A DNA stretch of 64,000 bases, from the NCBI GenBank assembly GCA_963733105.1, contig CAVTCB010000004.1, positions 124,001-188,000 on the forward strand, in the 5' to 3' direction. Below are positions 23,231 through 35,080 of the stretch, piece after piece. Source of the stretch: JAFAYN01 sp963733105. Its GTDB lineage: Bacteria > Gemmatimonadota > Gemmatimonadetes > Longimicrobiales > Longimicrobiaceae. Both the position numbers and the translations under genes were made by a program. The notes beneath the pieces are model-generated. The model had not been told where the DNA came from and ran no database searches. It worked only from the letters and a program-made list of their open reading frames with translations. Positions within the stretch are counted from its first letter, which is position 1. The number at the start of each line of letters is the position of its first letter.

Positions 23231-23948
23231 ATGCTCCTGGCCCGTGCCCTGAACCCGAGGCGGCCCGCCCTCGCCGCCCTGCTCGCGCTCGCCGCGGCAG
23301 GGTGCGCGGCGGCGGGCGCGGCCCCCGCGCCGCCCGCCGGCCCACCCGCGCCCGACCCGCGGCCCGTCGCCGAGCGGCTGGTCCGCGCCACCACCCCGGC
23401 CTCGCCCCGGCAGGCCGCCTTCTCGTGGGAGCTGGACGAGGGCGGCGCGCGCGTCCGCGGGCGCGGCGTCGTGCGCTTCCAGGCCCCCGACCGGCTCCGG
23501 CTGGACCTCTTCGGCCCCCGGGGGGAGACGTACCTCGCCGCAGCCCTGGTCGCGGACTCCTTCCGCGTCCCCCCGGCCGTCGCCGCGCGGATCGCGCTCC
23601 CCTCGCCCGCGCTCCTCTGGGGCGCGCTCGGCGTGGTCCGCCCTCCCGCGGGCTGCGCGCCTCCTGGGGGCCACCGCTTCCGCCGAGGCGTCCGCGCTCC
23701 GCTACGCCACCGCGCAGGGGGACGAGGTGGAGTTCGGGACCGCCGGCGAGCGCCTCCGCACCGTCCGCCGGCTCGTCCGCTCCGGACCCGCGGAGACCGT
23801 CGCCCTCACGTACACCCCCGCCGGGACGCTCCAGCGGGCGGAGTACCGCAACCTCTCCGAATACCGGACCCTGGTCCTCAACTTCGAGTCGATCAACGAT
23901 GCCGCACCCTTCCCCGAAGACACCTGGAGCCCGGGCGGCGCTCGCTAG
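23231..23948 (+). pseudogene. Lipoprotein gene (LolB/DUF4292-like) interrupted by an apparent +1 frameshift
   Basis: The reading frame from the ATG at 23231 encodes a lipoprotein (lipobox AAAGC near residue 20) with PRQAAFSWELDEGGARVRGRGVVRFQAPDRLRLDLFGPRGETYLAAALVADSF, resembling LolB- or DUF4292-type beta-sandwich lipoproteins. Near 23636-23650 the protein-like signal jumps to another frame, continuing ARLLGATASAEASALRYATAQGDEVEFGTAGERLRTV to the stop at 23948. The total is 718 bp, one more than a multiple of three, so a single extra base explains the break. It may be a sequencing error or a recent mutation. The 3' end overlaps lptE by 50 bp. Function is uncertain; its place next to lptE suggests outer-membrane lipid or lipoprotein handling. 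Confidence 0.72.
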
Positions 23949-24441
23949 CGCCCTCGCGGCGTGCGCTCTCCTCCTGGCCGGGTGCTTCTACTCCCTGACC
24001 GGGGGCGGGCTCCCGCCCCACATCCGCAGCCTCGCCGTGTCCCAGTTCGAGAACGGGACCGCCGAGCCGGGGCTCAACACCGACGTGCAGCTCCGCCTCC
24101 AGGACCAGGTCCCGCGCAAGCTGGGCGTGCGCCTGGCCGACCAGCGCGTCGCCGACGCCGTCCTTCGCGGCCGGATCACCGGCTTCGACGAGACCACCCC
24201 GGCCTTCAGCGCCAACCCCGCCGGGCAGCGCGAGCAGGTCAACGTCGCCCTCCGCGAGGTCCGGCTCACCTTCGAGGCCGAGATCTACGACCTGCGCAAC
24301 GACGCCTCCCTGTGGAAGGGGAGCGGCGTCACCGCGATCGGGAGCTACCGGCCCGGCTCCGAGCAGTCGATCGCGGGGCGCACCCGCGCCGTGGACGAGA
24401 TGATCCAGAAGATCATCGAGGGCGCGCAGTCGCAGTGGTGA
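23899..24441 (+). CDS. lptE: LPS assembly lipoprotein LptE
   Basis: A 180-residue lipoprotein: N-terminal helix ALASALAACALLLAGC with the lipidated Cys near 32, then FYSLTGGGLPPHIRSLAVSQFENGTAEPGLNTDVQLRLQDQVPRKLGVRLADQRVADAVLRGRITGF. This is the secretin/LptE-like fold found in LptE of non-enteric bacteria (the DVQLRLQDQVPR region and VLRGRIT strand). LptE plugs the LptD barrel and delivers LPS to the outer leaflet. It ends in a GTGA overlap with hemC. The start inside the previous gene is supported by the complete signal peptide. Confidence 0.85.
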   Translation: MPHPSPKTPGARAALASALAACALLLAGCFYSLTGGGLPPHIRSLAVSQFENGTAEPGLNTDVQLRLQDQVPRKLGVRLADQRVADAVLRGRITGFDETTPAFSANPAGQREQVNVALREVRLTFEAEIYDLRNDASLWKGSGVTAIGSYRPGSEQSIAGRTRAVDEMIQKIIEGAQSQW

Positions 24442-25412
24442 GCGCCCCCGCCGGGGACCTCCGCATCGTCTCGCGGGGGAGCCAGCTCGCCCTCTGGCAG
24501 GCCCGCGCCGTGGAGGCCGCCCTCCGCGCCGCCGACCCCGCCGCCGGGGTGGAGATCCGGGTGGTCCGCACCACCGGCGACCGCATCCTCGACGTCCCGC
24601 TCGCCAAGATCGGGGACAAGGGATTGTTCACCAAGGAGCTGGACGAGGCCCTCCTCCGCGGCGAGGCCGACCTCGCCGTCCACTCCCTCAAGGACGTCCC
24701 CACCCGGCTCCCGGCGGGGCTGGAGATCGTCGCCGTCACGGCGCGGGAGGACCCGCGCGACGTGCTGATCCGCGGCGACCGGGGCGCGGGCGGGCTCGCC
24801 GACCTCCCCTCCGGCGCCCGCGTGGGGACCAGCTCGCTCCGGCGCCGCGCCCAGCTCCGCGCCCTCCGCCCCGAGCTGGAGGTGCTCGACCTGCGCGGCA
24901 ACCTGAACACCCGGCTCGCCAAGCTGGACGGCGGGGAGTACGACGCCGTCGTCCTGGCCGCCGCCGGCGTCCTCCGCCTCGGCTGGGGCGAGCGCGTCTC
25001 CGCCTACCTGGATGCCGGCGGATGGCTCCCGGCGGTGGGGCAGGGGGCCCTCGCCGTCGTCGCCCGCACGGACGACCCCGCGGTCCGCGAGCGCCTCCGC
25101 CCGCTGCACGACCCCGACGCCGCCGACGCCACCGCCGCCGAGCGCGCCTTCCTGCACGCCCTGGAGGGGGGGTGCCAGATCCCGATCGGCGCCCTCGGGG
25201 TCGTCTCCGGCGGCACCGTCACGCTGCGCGGCCTGGTCGCAGCCCTGGAGGGCGACCCCGTCCTCCGCGGCGAGGCCGCCGGCCCGCGCGACGATCCCGC
25301 CGCGGTCGGGCGCCGGCTCGCCGCCGACCTGCTGGAGCGCGGCGCCGGGGACATCCTCTCCGCCATCCGCGGAGCGACCCACGGAGAGGTGAGGGAGGCC
25401 CCCGCCCCATGA
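24438..25412 (+). CDS. hemC: Porphobilinogen deaminase (hydroxymethylbilane synthase)
   Basis: A 324-residue enzyme that polymerises four porphobilinogens into hydroxymethylbilane in haem synthesis. Visible motifs: SRGSQLALWQARAV, RTTGDRILDVPLAKIGDKGLFTKELDEALL, DLAVHSLKDVPT, GTSSLRRRAQL and LRGNLNTRL. The cofactor-binding cysteine is in EGGCQIPIGA. No other hem gene is present in the window. GTG at 24438 overlaps the lptE stop by 4 bp, and its own stop overlaps rfaE2 by 4 bp. The length slightly exceeds the common 310 because of the N-terminal VSAPAGD extension. Confidence 0.97.
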   Translation: MSAPAGDLRIVSRGSQLALWQARAVEAALRAADPAAGVEIRVVRTTGDRILDVPLAKIGDKGLFTKELDEALLRGEADLAVHSLKDVPTRLPAGLEIVAVTAREDPRDVLIRGDRGAGGLADLPSGARVGTSSLRRRAQLRALRPELEVLDLRGNLNTRLAKLDGGEYDAVVLAAAGVLRLGWGERVSAYLDAGGWLPAVGQGALAVVARTDDPAVRERLRPLHDPDAADATAAERAFLHALEGGCQIPIGALGVVSGGTVTLRGLVAALEGDPVLRGEAAGPRDDPAAVGRRLAADLLERGAGDILSAIRGATHGEVREAPAP

Positions 25413-25906
25413 GCCACGCACCGCTCGACCCCGCCGCCAAGCTCCTCACCCGCGAGGAGCTGGTGGCGCGCCACGGCCGGCCGCGCGCCGCGACCGTCGT
25501 CTTCACCAACGGGTGCTTCGACGTCCTGCACCGCGGCCACGCCGAGTACCTGCACGCCGCCCGCGGCCTGGGCGACCTCCTGGTGGTCGGCCTCAACTCC
25601 GACGACTCCGTCCGGCGGCTCAAGGGCCCCTCCCGCCCGGTGAACCCGCAGGAGGACCGGGCCTGGGTCCTCGCCTCGCTCGCCGCCGTGGACGCGGTGG
25701 TCGTCTTCGAGGAGGACACCCCCGCGGAGCTGATCCGCGCCCTCCTCCCCGACGTCCTGGTCAAGGGCGGCGACTACCGGATGGAGGAGATCGTGGGCGC
25801 CCCCGAAGTCATGGCCGCCGGCGGCCGGGTCGTGATCGCGCCCCTGGTCCCCGGCCGCTCCACCACCTCCATACTCCAGCGCGGAAAGGAGCTGTCCGAT
25901 GGCTGA
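25409..25906 (+). CDS. rfaE2: D-glycero-beta-D-manno-heptose 1-phosphate adenylyltransferase
   Basis: A 165-residue nucleotidyltransferase with the HxGH signature in FTNGCFDVLHRGHAEYL and the motif LNSDDSVRRLKGPSRPVNPQEDRAWVLASLAAVDAVVVFEEDTPAELI. KGGDYRMEEIVGAPEVMAAGGRVVIAPLVPGRSTTSILQR closes the domain. It corresponds to the stand-alone C-terminal half of HldE/RfaE, making ADP-heptose for the LPS core. No kinase half is fused or adjacent, so that activity must be encoded elsewhere. The ATG overlaps hemC by 4 bp and the 3' end overlaps rph by 8 bp. Confidence 0.95.
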   Translation: MSHAPLDPAAKLLTREELVARHGRPRAATVVFTNGCFDVLHRGHAEYLHAARGLGDLLVVGLNSDDSVRRLKGPSRPVNPQEDRAWVLASLAAVDAVVVFEEDTPAELIRALLPDVLVKGGDYRMEEIVGAPEVMAAGGRVVIAPLVPGRSTTSILQRGKELSDG

Positions 25907-26618
25907 CGCGGGCACGCGGAACGACGGACGGGGCGAGAGCGAGATGCGCCCCCTCACCCTGGAGCGCGGCGTCGCTCCCTACGCCGAGGGCTCCTGCCTG
26001 ATCACCGTGGGCGGCACGCGCGTCCTCTGCACCGCCTCCGCGGAGGCGGGCGTCCCCTCCTGGCGGAAGGGGAGCGGCGAGGGGTGGGTCACCGGCGAGT
26101 ACTCCATGCTCCCGCGCGCCACCCAGAGCCGCAACCGCCGCGAGCGGGGGCAGGTCGGCGGGCGGACGCAGGAGATCCAGCGCCTCATCGGCCGCAGCCT
26201 CCGCGCCTGCGTGGACATGCGCGCCATGGGCGAGTGGACGGTCACCGTGGACTGCGACGTCCTCCAGGCGGACGGCGGCACCCGCACCGCCTCCATCACC
26301 GGCGGCGCCGTGGCCCTGTACGACGCCTGCCGCTGGATCGCCGAGCGCACCGGGGGCGAGTCGCCCTTCCGCCAGCTCGTCGCCGCCGTGAGCGCCGGGG
26401 TCGTGGACGGGCGCGTCCTCCTCGACCTGGACTACTCCGAGGACTCGAGCGCCGAGGTGGACTTCAACGTCGTCGCCCTGGAGTCCGGCGGGATCATCGA
26501 GCTGCAGGGCACCGGCGAGCGCTCCCCCTTGGACCCTTCGCGGCTCACCTCCCTCCTCGACCTCACCCTCGGCGGCATCCGCGACCTGGGCCTCGCCCAG
26601 CGGGCCGCGCTCGGGTGA
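25899..26618 (+). CDS. rph: Ribonuclease PH
   Basis: A 239-residue phosphorolytic exonuclease that trims tRNA 3' ends. Motifs: MRPLTLERGVAPYAEGSCLITVGGTRVLCTASAE, the phosphate-binding QRLIGRSLRACVDM region, DCDVLQADGGTRTASITGG and LLDLDYSEDSSAEVDFNVV. The length matches the family. The start overlaps rfaE2 by 8 bp, and the stop TGA overlaps the rdgB ATG by one base (TGATG). The rph-rdgB order is common in bacteria. Confidence 0.96.
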   Translation: MADAGTRNDGRGESEMRPLTLERGVAPYAEGSCLITVGGTRVLCTASAEAGVPSWRKGSGEGWVTGEYSMLPRATQSRNRRERGQVGGRTQEIQRLIGRSLRACVDMRAMGEWTVTVDCDVLQADGGTRTASITGGAVALYDACRWIAERTGGESPFRQLVAAVSAGVVDGRVLLDLDYSEDSSAEVDFNVVALESGGIIELQGTGERSPLDPSRLTSLLDLTLGGIRDLGLAQRAALG

Positions 26619-27244
26619 TGCTCCGCGTCCTGGTCGCCACCCGCAACGCCGACAAGCTCCGCGAGATCCGCCAGGTCCTGGCCGGCCACGCCGGGATCGA
26701 GCTGATCGACCTCCGCGAGGCCGCCATCCCCGAGTCCCCCGCCGAGGACGAGGTCGAGGCCTTCGAGAGCTTCGAGGAGAACGCCCTCGCCAAGGCCCGC
26801 TACTTCGCCACCCGCAGCGGGATGCCCACCCTGGCCGACGACTCCGGCCTCTGCGTGGACGCCCTCGGGGGAGCTCCCGGCGTGCGCTCCCGGCGCTTCT
26901 CCGGGCGCGCCGACCTCCGCGGCGCCGAGCTGGACCGCGCCAACAACGCGCTGCTCCTGGAGCGACTCGCGGAGGTGCCGGAGGCGGAGCGCACCGCCCG
27001 CTACGTCTGCGCCGCCGCCGTGGTCTTCCCGCTCGCCGTGGAGAGGGTCTTCCGCGGCACCTGCGAGGGCGTCATCCTACCGGAGCCGCGGGGCTCCGGC
27101 GGCTTCGGCTACGACCCGCTCTTCCTGGTCCCGGAGGAGGGCGCCACCTTCGGCGAGCTCCCCCCGGAGCGCAAGGACCGGCTCAGCCACCGCGGCCGCG
27201 CCATCCGCGAAGCCGGCGAGTGGCTCGCCCGAGGGGTCGGTTGA
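26618..27244 (+). CDS. rdgB: dITP/XTP pyrophosphatase (RdgB/HAM1)
   Basis: A 208-residue enzyme hydrolysing non-canonical purine triphosphates. Motifs: VLVATRNADKLREIRQVL, FEENALAKARYFA, TLADDSGLCVDALGGAPGVRSRRFSG, and the C-terminal GGFGYDPLFLVPEEGATFGELPPERKDRLSHRGRAI. The final 19 bases of its coding region before the last two codons are repeated exactly at 29141-29159, on the far side of the TPR-GGDEF gene. If the right-hand copy is read in the same frame, the ORF would continue as VDEKSRQL and stop at the TAG of the tRNA promoter, so the original 3' end may have been altered by insertion. Confidence 0.95.
   Translation: MLRVLVATRNADKLREIRQVLAGHAGIELIDLREAAIPESPAEDEVEAFESFEENALAKARYFATRSGMPTLADDSGLCVDALGGAPGVRSRRFSGRADLRGAELDRANNALLLERLAEVPEAERTARYVCAAAVVFPLAVERVFRGTCEGVILPEPRGSGGFGYDPLFLVPEEGATFGELPPERKDRLSHRGRAIREAGEWLARGVG
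27219..27237 (+). repeat. Left copy of a 19-bp direct repeat flanking the TPR-GGDEF gene
   Basis: AGTGGCTCGCCCGAGGGGT at the 3' end of rdgB, identical to 29141-29159. See the paired entry. Confidence 0.9.
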
Positions 27245-27317
27245 GCCTCGGTTGCCGCGCCCCGCGTGGGCTCTTCCATCTTGCAATTCAGGTTCGTAAG
27301 CGTCATTCTGCGTCGAG

Positions 27318-29132
27318 ATGGGCGTTTGCGTGAGGCCCTCAACTGGCGCACTCCCCGTGTCGCGAATTCCAGATATAGACGAAGCCGGCAGCTTCACCCC
27401 CGAGCTTCACGGTAGAATCGATCGGCTGAACCAGGAGGCCCGGCAGCTTCGCCACAGCGATCCCCGTCAGGCAATCTCCCTTTGCGACGAGGTGCTTCGC
27501 CTGGCAGAGACGTCGGGGTACGTTCCGGGAATGGCGTGTGCCCTGGCGAACCGGGCAATCGTCAGGACGTCGCTGGGGGATCTCAGCGGTTCTGTAAAGG
27601 ATGCGACGGATTCCTCGTTTCTCTTCGAGGGCCTGGGCGATGTACACGGGCGCGCAGTCGCTCAGATCGGATTGGCCAACGCCCTCCTCCACCAGGGGGA
27701 TATGCCCGCGGCGCTGGAGCATCTGTTCGAGAGCCGGCCGGTACTGGCCCGGTCAGAGGATCAGGCGCGGGCCCTGAACTTGATCGCGGGTGCTTTCATC
27801 CAACTCGGGGACTGGGCGGCTGCCCTGGAACACCTGCTGGAGGGGCTCCGGATCGCGACGGACTCGGACGACGGCGGGATGGTCCGGGCGGACCTCCTGA
27901 TGAACGCGGGGCTCATCCACGCCGAGATCGGGGAGCCGAGGCGCGCCATCGAGAGCCTACTGGAAGTACTTGGAATCCATATAGGCATGGGTGCGCACGC
28001 TCGAATTCCACTCGTGCTCGCCAACATCGGAAGGGCGCACGAGGACCTGGGCGAATTCACGGACGCCGGAGAGTACTACGAACGTGCTCTCCTCCTTGGC
28101 CGGGAGCGCGGCCTTTTGCAGATCGAAGTGATGTGCCTGCAAAACCTGGCCTCGCTCGCGGGCAGGCGCGGCAGGGCTCGCGAGGCTACCCGGTCGCACC
28201 GGCAGGCCCTGCGGCTCGCCCGCCAGGCGGGGTTGAAGTATTGGGAGGCATCCGCACTCAGCGACCTCGCGGCTACGCTCCAGGCTCTGGGGCTGCTTGG
28301 CCGGGCATCCGTCGTACTTCATCATGCGATCCGGTTGGCCGCTGAGCTCGGTGCCAACCCTCTCCTGTACGAAGCGCACCGGCTGCTCTCCGACGTCGCC
28401 GAGCGCAGGGGCGACATCGCTCTCGCCCTTGAGCACTACAAGGCGTTCCACACCGTGCATGAAGAGGTCTTCAACGCGCAAAGCGACCAGAAGATCCGCG
28501 CCCTCCTGATCCGTACGGAGTCGGAGCGTGCCCTCCGTGAAGCGGCGATCCTGCAGCAGAAGAATCAGGAGATCGCGGAAGCCTACGCGTGCCTGGAGGA
28601 GGCGCTGGCGGAGAAGGCCGCCCTCGTGGACGAGCTGGAGCGCCAGAGCCGGGAGGACGCCCTCACGGGTGTGGGGAACCGCCGGCACCTGGACGAGCGG
28701 CTCGCCATGGAGCTGGAGCGCGCCCAACGCCTGGGACGCGAGCTCTCGATGGTCATGCTGGACGTGGACCACTTCAAGAAGATCAACGACCGGTTCTCCC
28801 ACAGGGTGGGGGACGTGGTGCTCACGCGCCTGGCCGGGCTGCTTCGCGCGCAGGTGCGCGGCATCGACGTGGTCGCCCGCTACGGAGGGGAGGAGTTCGC
28901 CATCATTCTGATCGAAACTCGTCTGGAGGATGCTGCGCGGACGGGAGACCGGCTACGGCGTGCCGTGGAGTCGTATGACTGGGAGGAAGCTCATCCGGGG
29001 CTGAGCGTCACCGTCAGCATGGGAATCGCTTCCCATTCCCCACCGGAACGGGCGGAGGAGATCCTGGCACGTGCGGACGCTCTTCTCTACGCCGCGAAGC
29101 GTGGCGGACGCAACCAGGTCTGCTGCGGATGA
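27318..29132 (+). CDS. TPR-repeat diguanylate cyclase (GGEEF)
   Basis: A 604-residue cytoplasmic protein with no signal peptide. Residues about 25-395 form some eight to nine tetratricopeptide repeats (for example RPVLARSEDQARALNLIAGAFIQLGDWAAALEHLLEGL). A coiled-coil linker (EAAILQQKNQEIAEAYACLEEALAEKAALVDELERQ) leads to a GGDEF domain (from DALTGVGNRRHLDERL, with DVDHFKKINDRFSH). The active site reads GGEEF and the inhibitory RxxD site (RGID) is exactly five residues before it, so product feedback should work. It probably makes c-di-GMP in response to a TPR-bound partner. Codon usage has many A/T third positions, unlike neighbours, and a direct repeat encloses the gene. GTG at 27357 is an alternative start. 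Confidence 0.9.
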   Translation: MGVCVRPSTGALPVSRIPDIDEAGSFTPELHGRIDRLNQEARQLRHSDPRQAISLCDEVLRLAETSGYVPGMACALANRAIVRTSLGDLSGSVKDATDSSFLFEGLGDVHGRAVAQIGLANALLHQGDMPAALEHLFESRPVLARSEDQARALNLIAGAFIQLGDWAAALEHLLEGLRIATDSDDGGMVRADLLMNAGLIHAEIGEPRRAIESLLEVLGIHIGMGAHARIPLVLANIGRAHEDLGEFTDAGEYYERALLLGRERGLLQIEVMCLQNLASLAGRRGRAREATRSHRQALRLARQAGLKYWEASALSDLAATLQALGLLGRASVVLHHAIRLAAELGANPLLYEAHRLLSDVAERRGDIALALEHYKAFHTVHEEVFNAQSDQKIRALLIRTESERALREAAILQQKNQEIAEAYACLEEALAEKAALVDELERQSREDALTGVGNRRHLDERLAMELERAQRLGRELSMVMLDVDHFKKINDRFSHRVGDVVLTRLAGLLRAQVRGIDVVARYGGEEFAIILIETRLEDAARTGDRLRRAVESYDWEEAHPGLSVTVSMGIASHSPPERAEEILARADALLYAAKRGGRNQVCCG

Positions 29133-29140
29133 CCGCACAC

Positions 29141-29159
29141 AGTGGCTCGCCCGAGGGGT
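29141..29159 (+). repeat. Right copy of the 19-bp direct repeat
   Basis: AGTGGCTCGCCCGAGGGGT, identical to 27219-27237 in the rdgB 3' end. Its final T is the first base of the TTGACG promoter box of the tRNA genes. The block between the copies (about 1.9 kb) holds only the TPR-GGDEF gene. Confidence 0.9.
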
Positions 29160-29187
29160 TGACGAAAAAAGCCGGCAGCTGTAGTTT
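29159..29187 (+). promoter_or_regulatory. Promoter of the tRNA-Pro/Arg/His cluster
   Basis: TTGACG (29159-29164) and TAGTTT (29182-29187), 17-bp spacer. tRNA-Pro begins 13 bp after the -10. Confidence 0.7.
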
Positions 29188-29199
29188 TTCTGCCTGAAT

Positions 29200-29274
29200 C
29201 GGGGCGTAGCGCAGCCCGGTTAGCGCGCCTGCTTTGGGAGCAGGAGGTCCCCGGTTCGAATCCGGGCGCCCCGA
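29200..29274 (+). tRNA. tRNA-Pro (anticodon TGG)
   Basis: A 75-nt cloverleaf. Acceptor CGGGGCG (29200-29206) pairs with CGCCCCG (29267-29273); discriminator A. Anticodon arm CCTGC-TTTGGGA-GCAGG places TGG at 29235-29237. T arm has the TTCGAAT loop. CCA is not encoded. Confidence 0.96.
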
Positions 29275-29285
29275 TTGGGCGGTGG

Positions 29286-29359
29286 GCGCCAGTAGCTCAG
29301 TTGGATAGAGCAACGGCCTTCTAAGCCGTAGGTCGCTGGTTCGAGCCCAGCCTGGCGCG
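29286..29359 (+). tRNA. tRNA-Arg (anticodon TCT)
   Basis: A 74-nt cloverleaf. Acceptor GCGCCAG (29286-29292) pairs with CTGGCGC (29352-29358); discriminator G. Anticodon arm ACGGC-CTTCTAA-GCCGT places TCT at 29320-29322. CCA is not encoded. It lies 11 bp after tRNA-Pro. Confidence 0.96.
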
Positions 29360-29415
29360 CTGTCGGCGAGAAGGGCGGTAAATCGCGGGTCGGGCGGAGA
29401 TTGCTCCGCACTCAT

Positions 29416-29490
29416 GGTGGATGTAGCTCAGCTGGTTAGAGCGCCGGATTGTGGTTCCGGAGGTCGCGGGTTCGAGCCCCGTCTTCCACC
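29416..29490 (+). tRNA. tRNA-His (anticodon GTG)
   Basis: The extra G(-1) at 29416, required for histidyl-tRNA synthetase, faces discriminator C at 29490. Acceptor GTGGATG (29417-29423) pairs with CTTCCAC (29483-29489) with one T-T mismatch. Anticodon GTG at 29451-29453 in the loop TTGTGGT. CCA is not encoded. Confidence 0.95.
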
Positions 29491-29493
29491 CTC

Positions 29494-29528
29494 CCGAGCC
29501 CCCGCGGCCCCAGGCCGCGGGGGCTCGG
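29494..29528 (+). terminator. Strong hairpin after the tRNA cluster
   Basis: A perfect 16-bp stem, CCGAGCCCCCGCGGCC (29494-29509) with its complement at 29513-29528, and a 3-base loop. No T-run follows (TCGTTCG). It begins 4 bp after tRNA-His and probably terminates, or forms a 3' processing boundary. Confidence 0.65.
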
Positions 29529-29573
29529 TCGTTCGCAGGGCACCGCGGTTCCGGGGAGCAGCCGGCGGTCCCC

Positions 29574-29602
29574 TTGACGACTGTGGTGGACCCTCTTATC
29601 AT
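29574..29602 (+). promoter_or_regulatory. rRNA promoter P1 (first of four tandem promoters)
   Basis: TTGACG (29574-29579), 17-bp spacer, TATCAT (29597-29602). Confidence 0.75.
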
Positions 29603-29646
29603 TGTGGCCCTTCACGAAACGGAGGCCGGATCGTGACGGACGGGGG

Positions 29647-29675
29647 TTGACGGGGCCAGGAAGGTGGGTTATCCT
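29647..29675 (+). promoter_or_regulatory. rRNA promoter P2
   Basis: TTGACG (29647-29652), 17-bp spacer, TATCCT (29670-29675). Confidence 0.75.
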
Positions 29676-29728
29676 TTAAGGCTCTTGTGCGAACGGAGAG
29701 GAGCGAGCGAAACGAGCGGTTTGGCCCC

Positions 29729-29757
29729 TTGACGAAGCGGCGCAAGTCGCCTAGATT
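29729..29757 (+). promoter_or_regulatory. rRNA promoter P3
   Basis: TTGACG (29729-29734), 17-bp spacer, TAGATT (29752-29757). Confidence 0.75.
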
Positions 29758-29817
29758 GAAGGACTTGCCGCGAGGGCCGCAGTGACGGAAGCTCGAAAAG
29801 AAGGACTCGGGCAGGGG

Positions 29818-29846
29818 TTGACGGGCAGGATGGAAGAGGTTAAGTT
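29818..29846 (+). promoter_or_regulatory. rRNA promoter P4
   Basis: TTGACG (29818-29823), 17-bp spacer, TAAGTT (29841-29846). A small hairpin GCTCGC-TGAA-GCGAGC (29852-29867) lies at the expected transcript start. Confidence 0.7.
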
Positions 29847-29867
29847 GAAGGGCTCGCTGAAGCGAGC

Positions 29868-30074
29868 GCGACACAGGCGGCCGGGTGAAACTGGCTGAGC
29901 TGTCATGAGAAGGAAGGCGGGTCGATGGCCCGCGTGGAAATTGACAACTGAGGTTTTGGGGTGCGAGTGAGGACGTCCCACGGGTCGAGGCATCACTTCC
30001 TCGGTCCGGCTACGGGACACAAAGTGAAAATTCCGAATGGACGAGAAATCGTTCGTTCAACAGAGCTATGCAAA
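29868..30074 (+). other. rRNA leader with 5' strand of the 16S processing stem
   Basis: No gene. Bases 29958-29976 (GGGGTGCGAGTGAGGACGT) pair with 31678-31698 in the 16S-23S spacer, with two extra spacer bases bulged. Pairing continues more weakly outward on both sides. This is the expected RNase III-type stem that encloses 16S. No boxA-like antitermination signal was recognised with confidence. Confidence 0.65.
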
Positions 30075-34766
<4,692 letters not shown>

Positions 34767-34869
34767 GTCCCTAGGGACTGGGTCCACTCCATGTAGGTAC
34801 GCGGCAACGAAGTGTCTTCTACTCCCCCCCTCTGCTCTTCTCTTTACCTGTAGCATTCGCCACATCTAT

Positions 34870-34986
<117 letters not shown>

Positions 34987-34995
34987 CTAGTCTTT

Positions 34996-35033
34996 CAGAA
35001 CCCCCTCGATCCAGCCGGATCGAGGGGGTTCTG
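34996..35033 (+). terminator. Rho-independent terminator of the rRNA operon
   Basis: A perfect 17-bp stem: CAGAACCCCCTCGATCC (34996-35012) with its complement at 35017-35033, loop AGCC, followed by CTTTTTA. A strong terminator. Confidence 0.95.
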
Positions 35034-35044
35034 CTTTTTATGCC

Positions 35045-35074
35045 TTGCGACCCGGCGTACCGTCCGGGTACAAT
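35045..35074 (+). promoter_or_regulatory. era: Promoter of era, apparently leaderless
   Basis: TTGCGA (35045-35050), 18-bp spacer, TACAAT (35069-35074). The era ATG starts at 35081, seven bases after the end of the -10, so the transcript should begin at the start codon. Confidence 0.65.
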
Positions 35075-35080
35075 TCCCCC

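Noticed and set aside
27219..29159. A complete integrative element around the TPR-GGDEF gene
   Set aside because: Despite the direct repeat there is no integrase, transposase or terminal inverted repeat, so only an insertion scar can be argued.
29941..29946. TTGACA as a fifth rRNA promoter -35 box
   Set aside because: There is no -10-like box 16-18 bp downstream (CGAGTG), and the sequence is part of the 16S processing stem.
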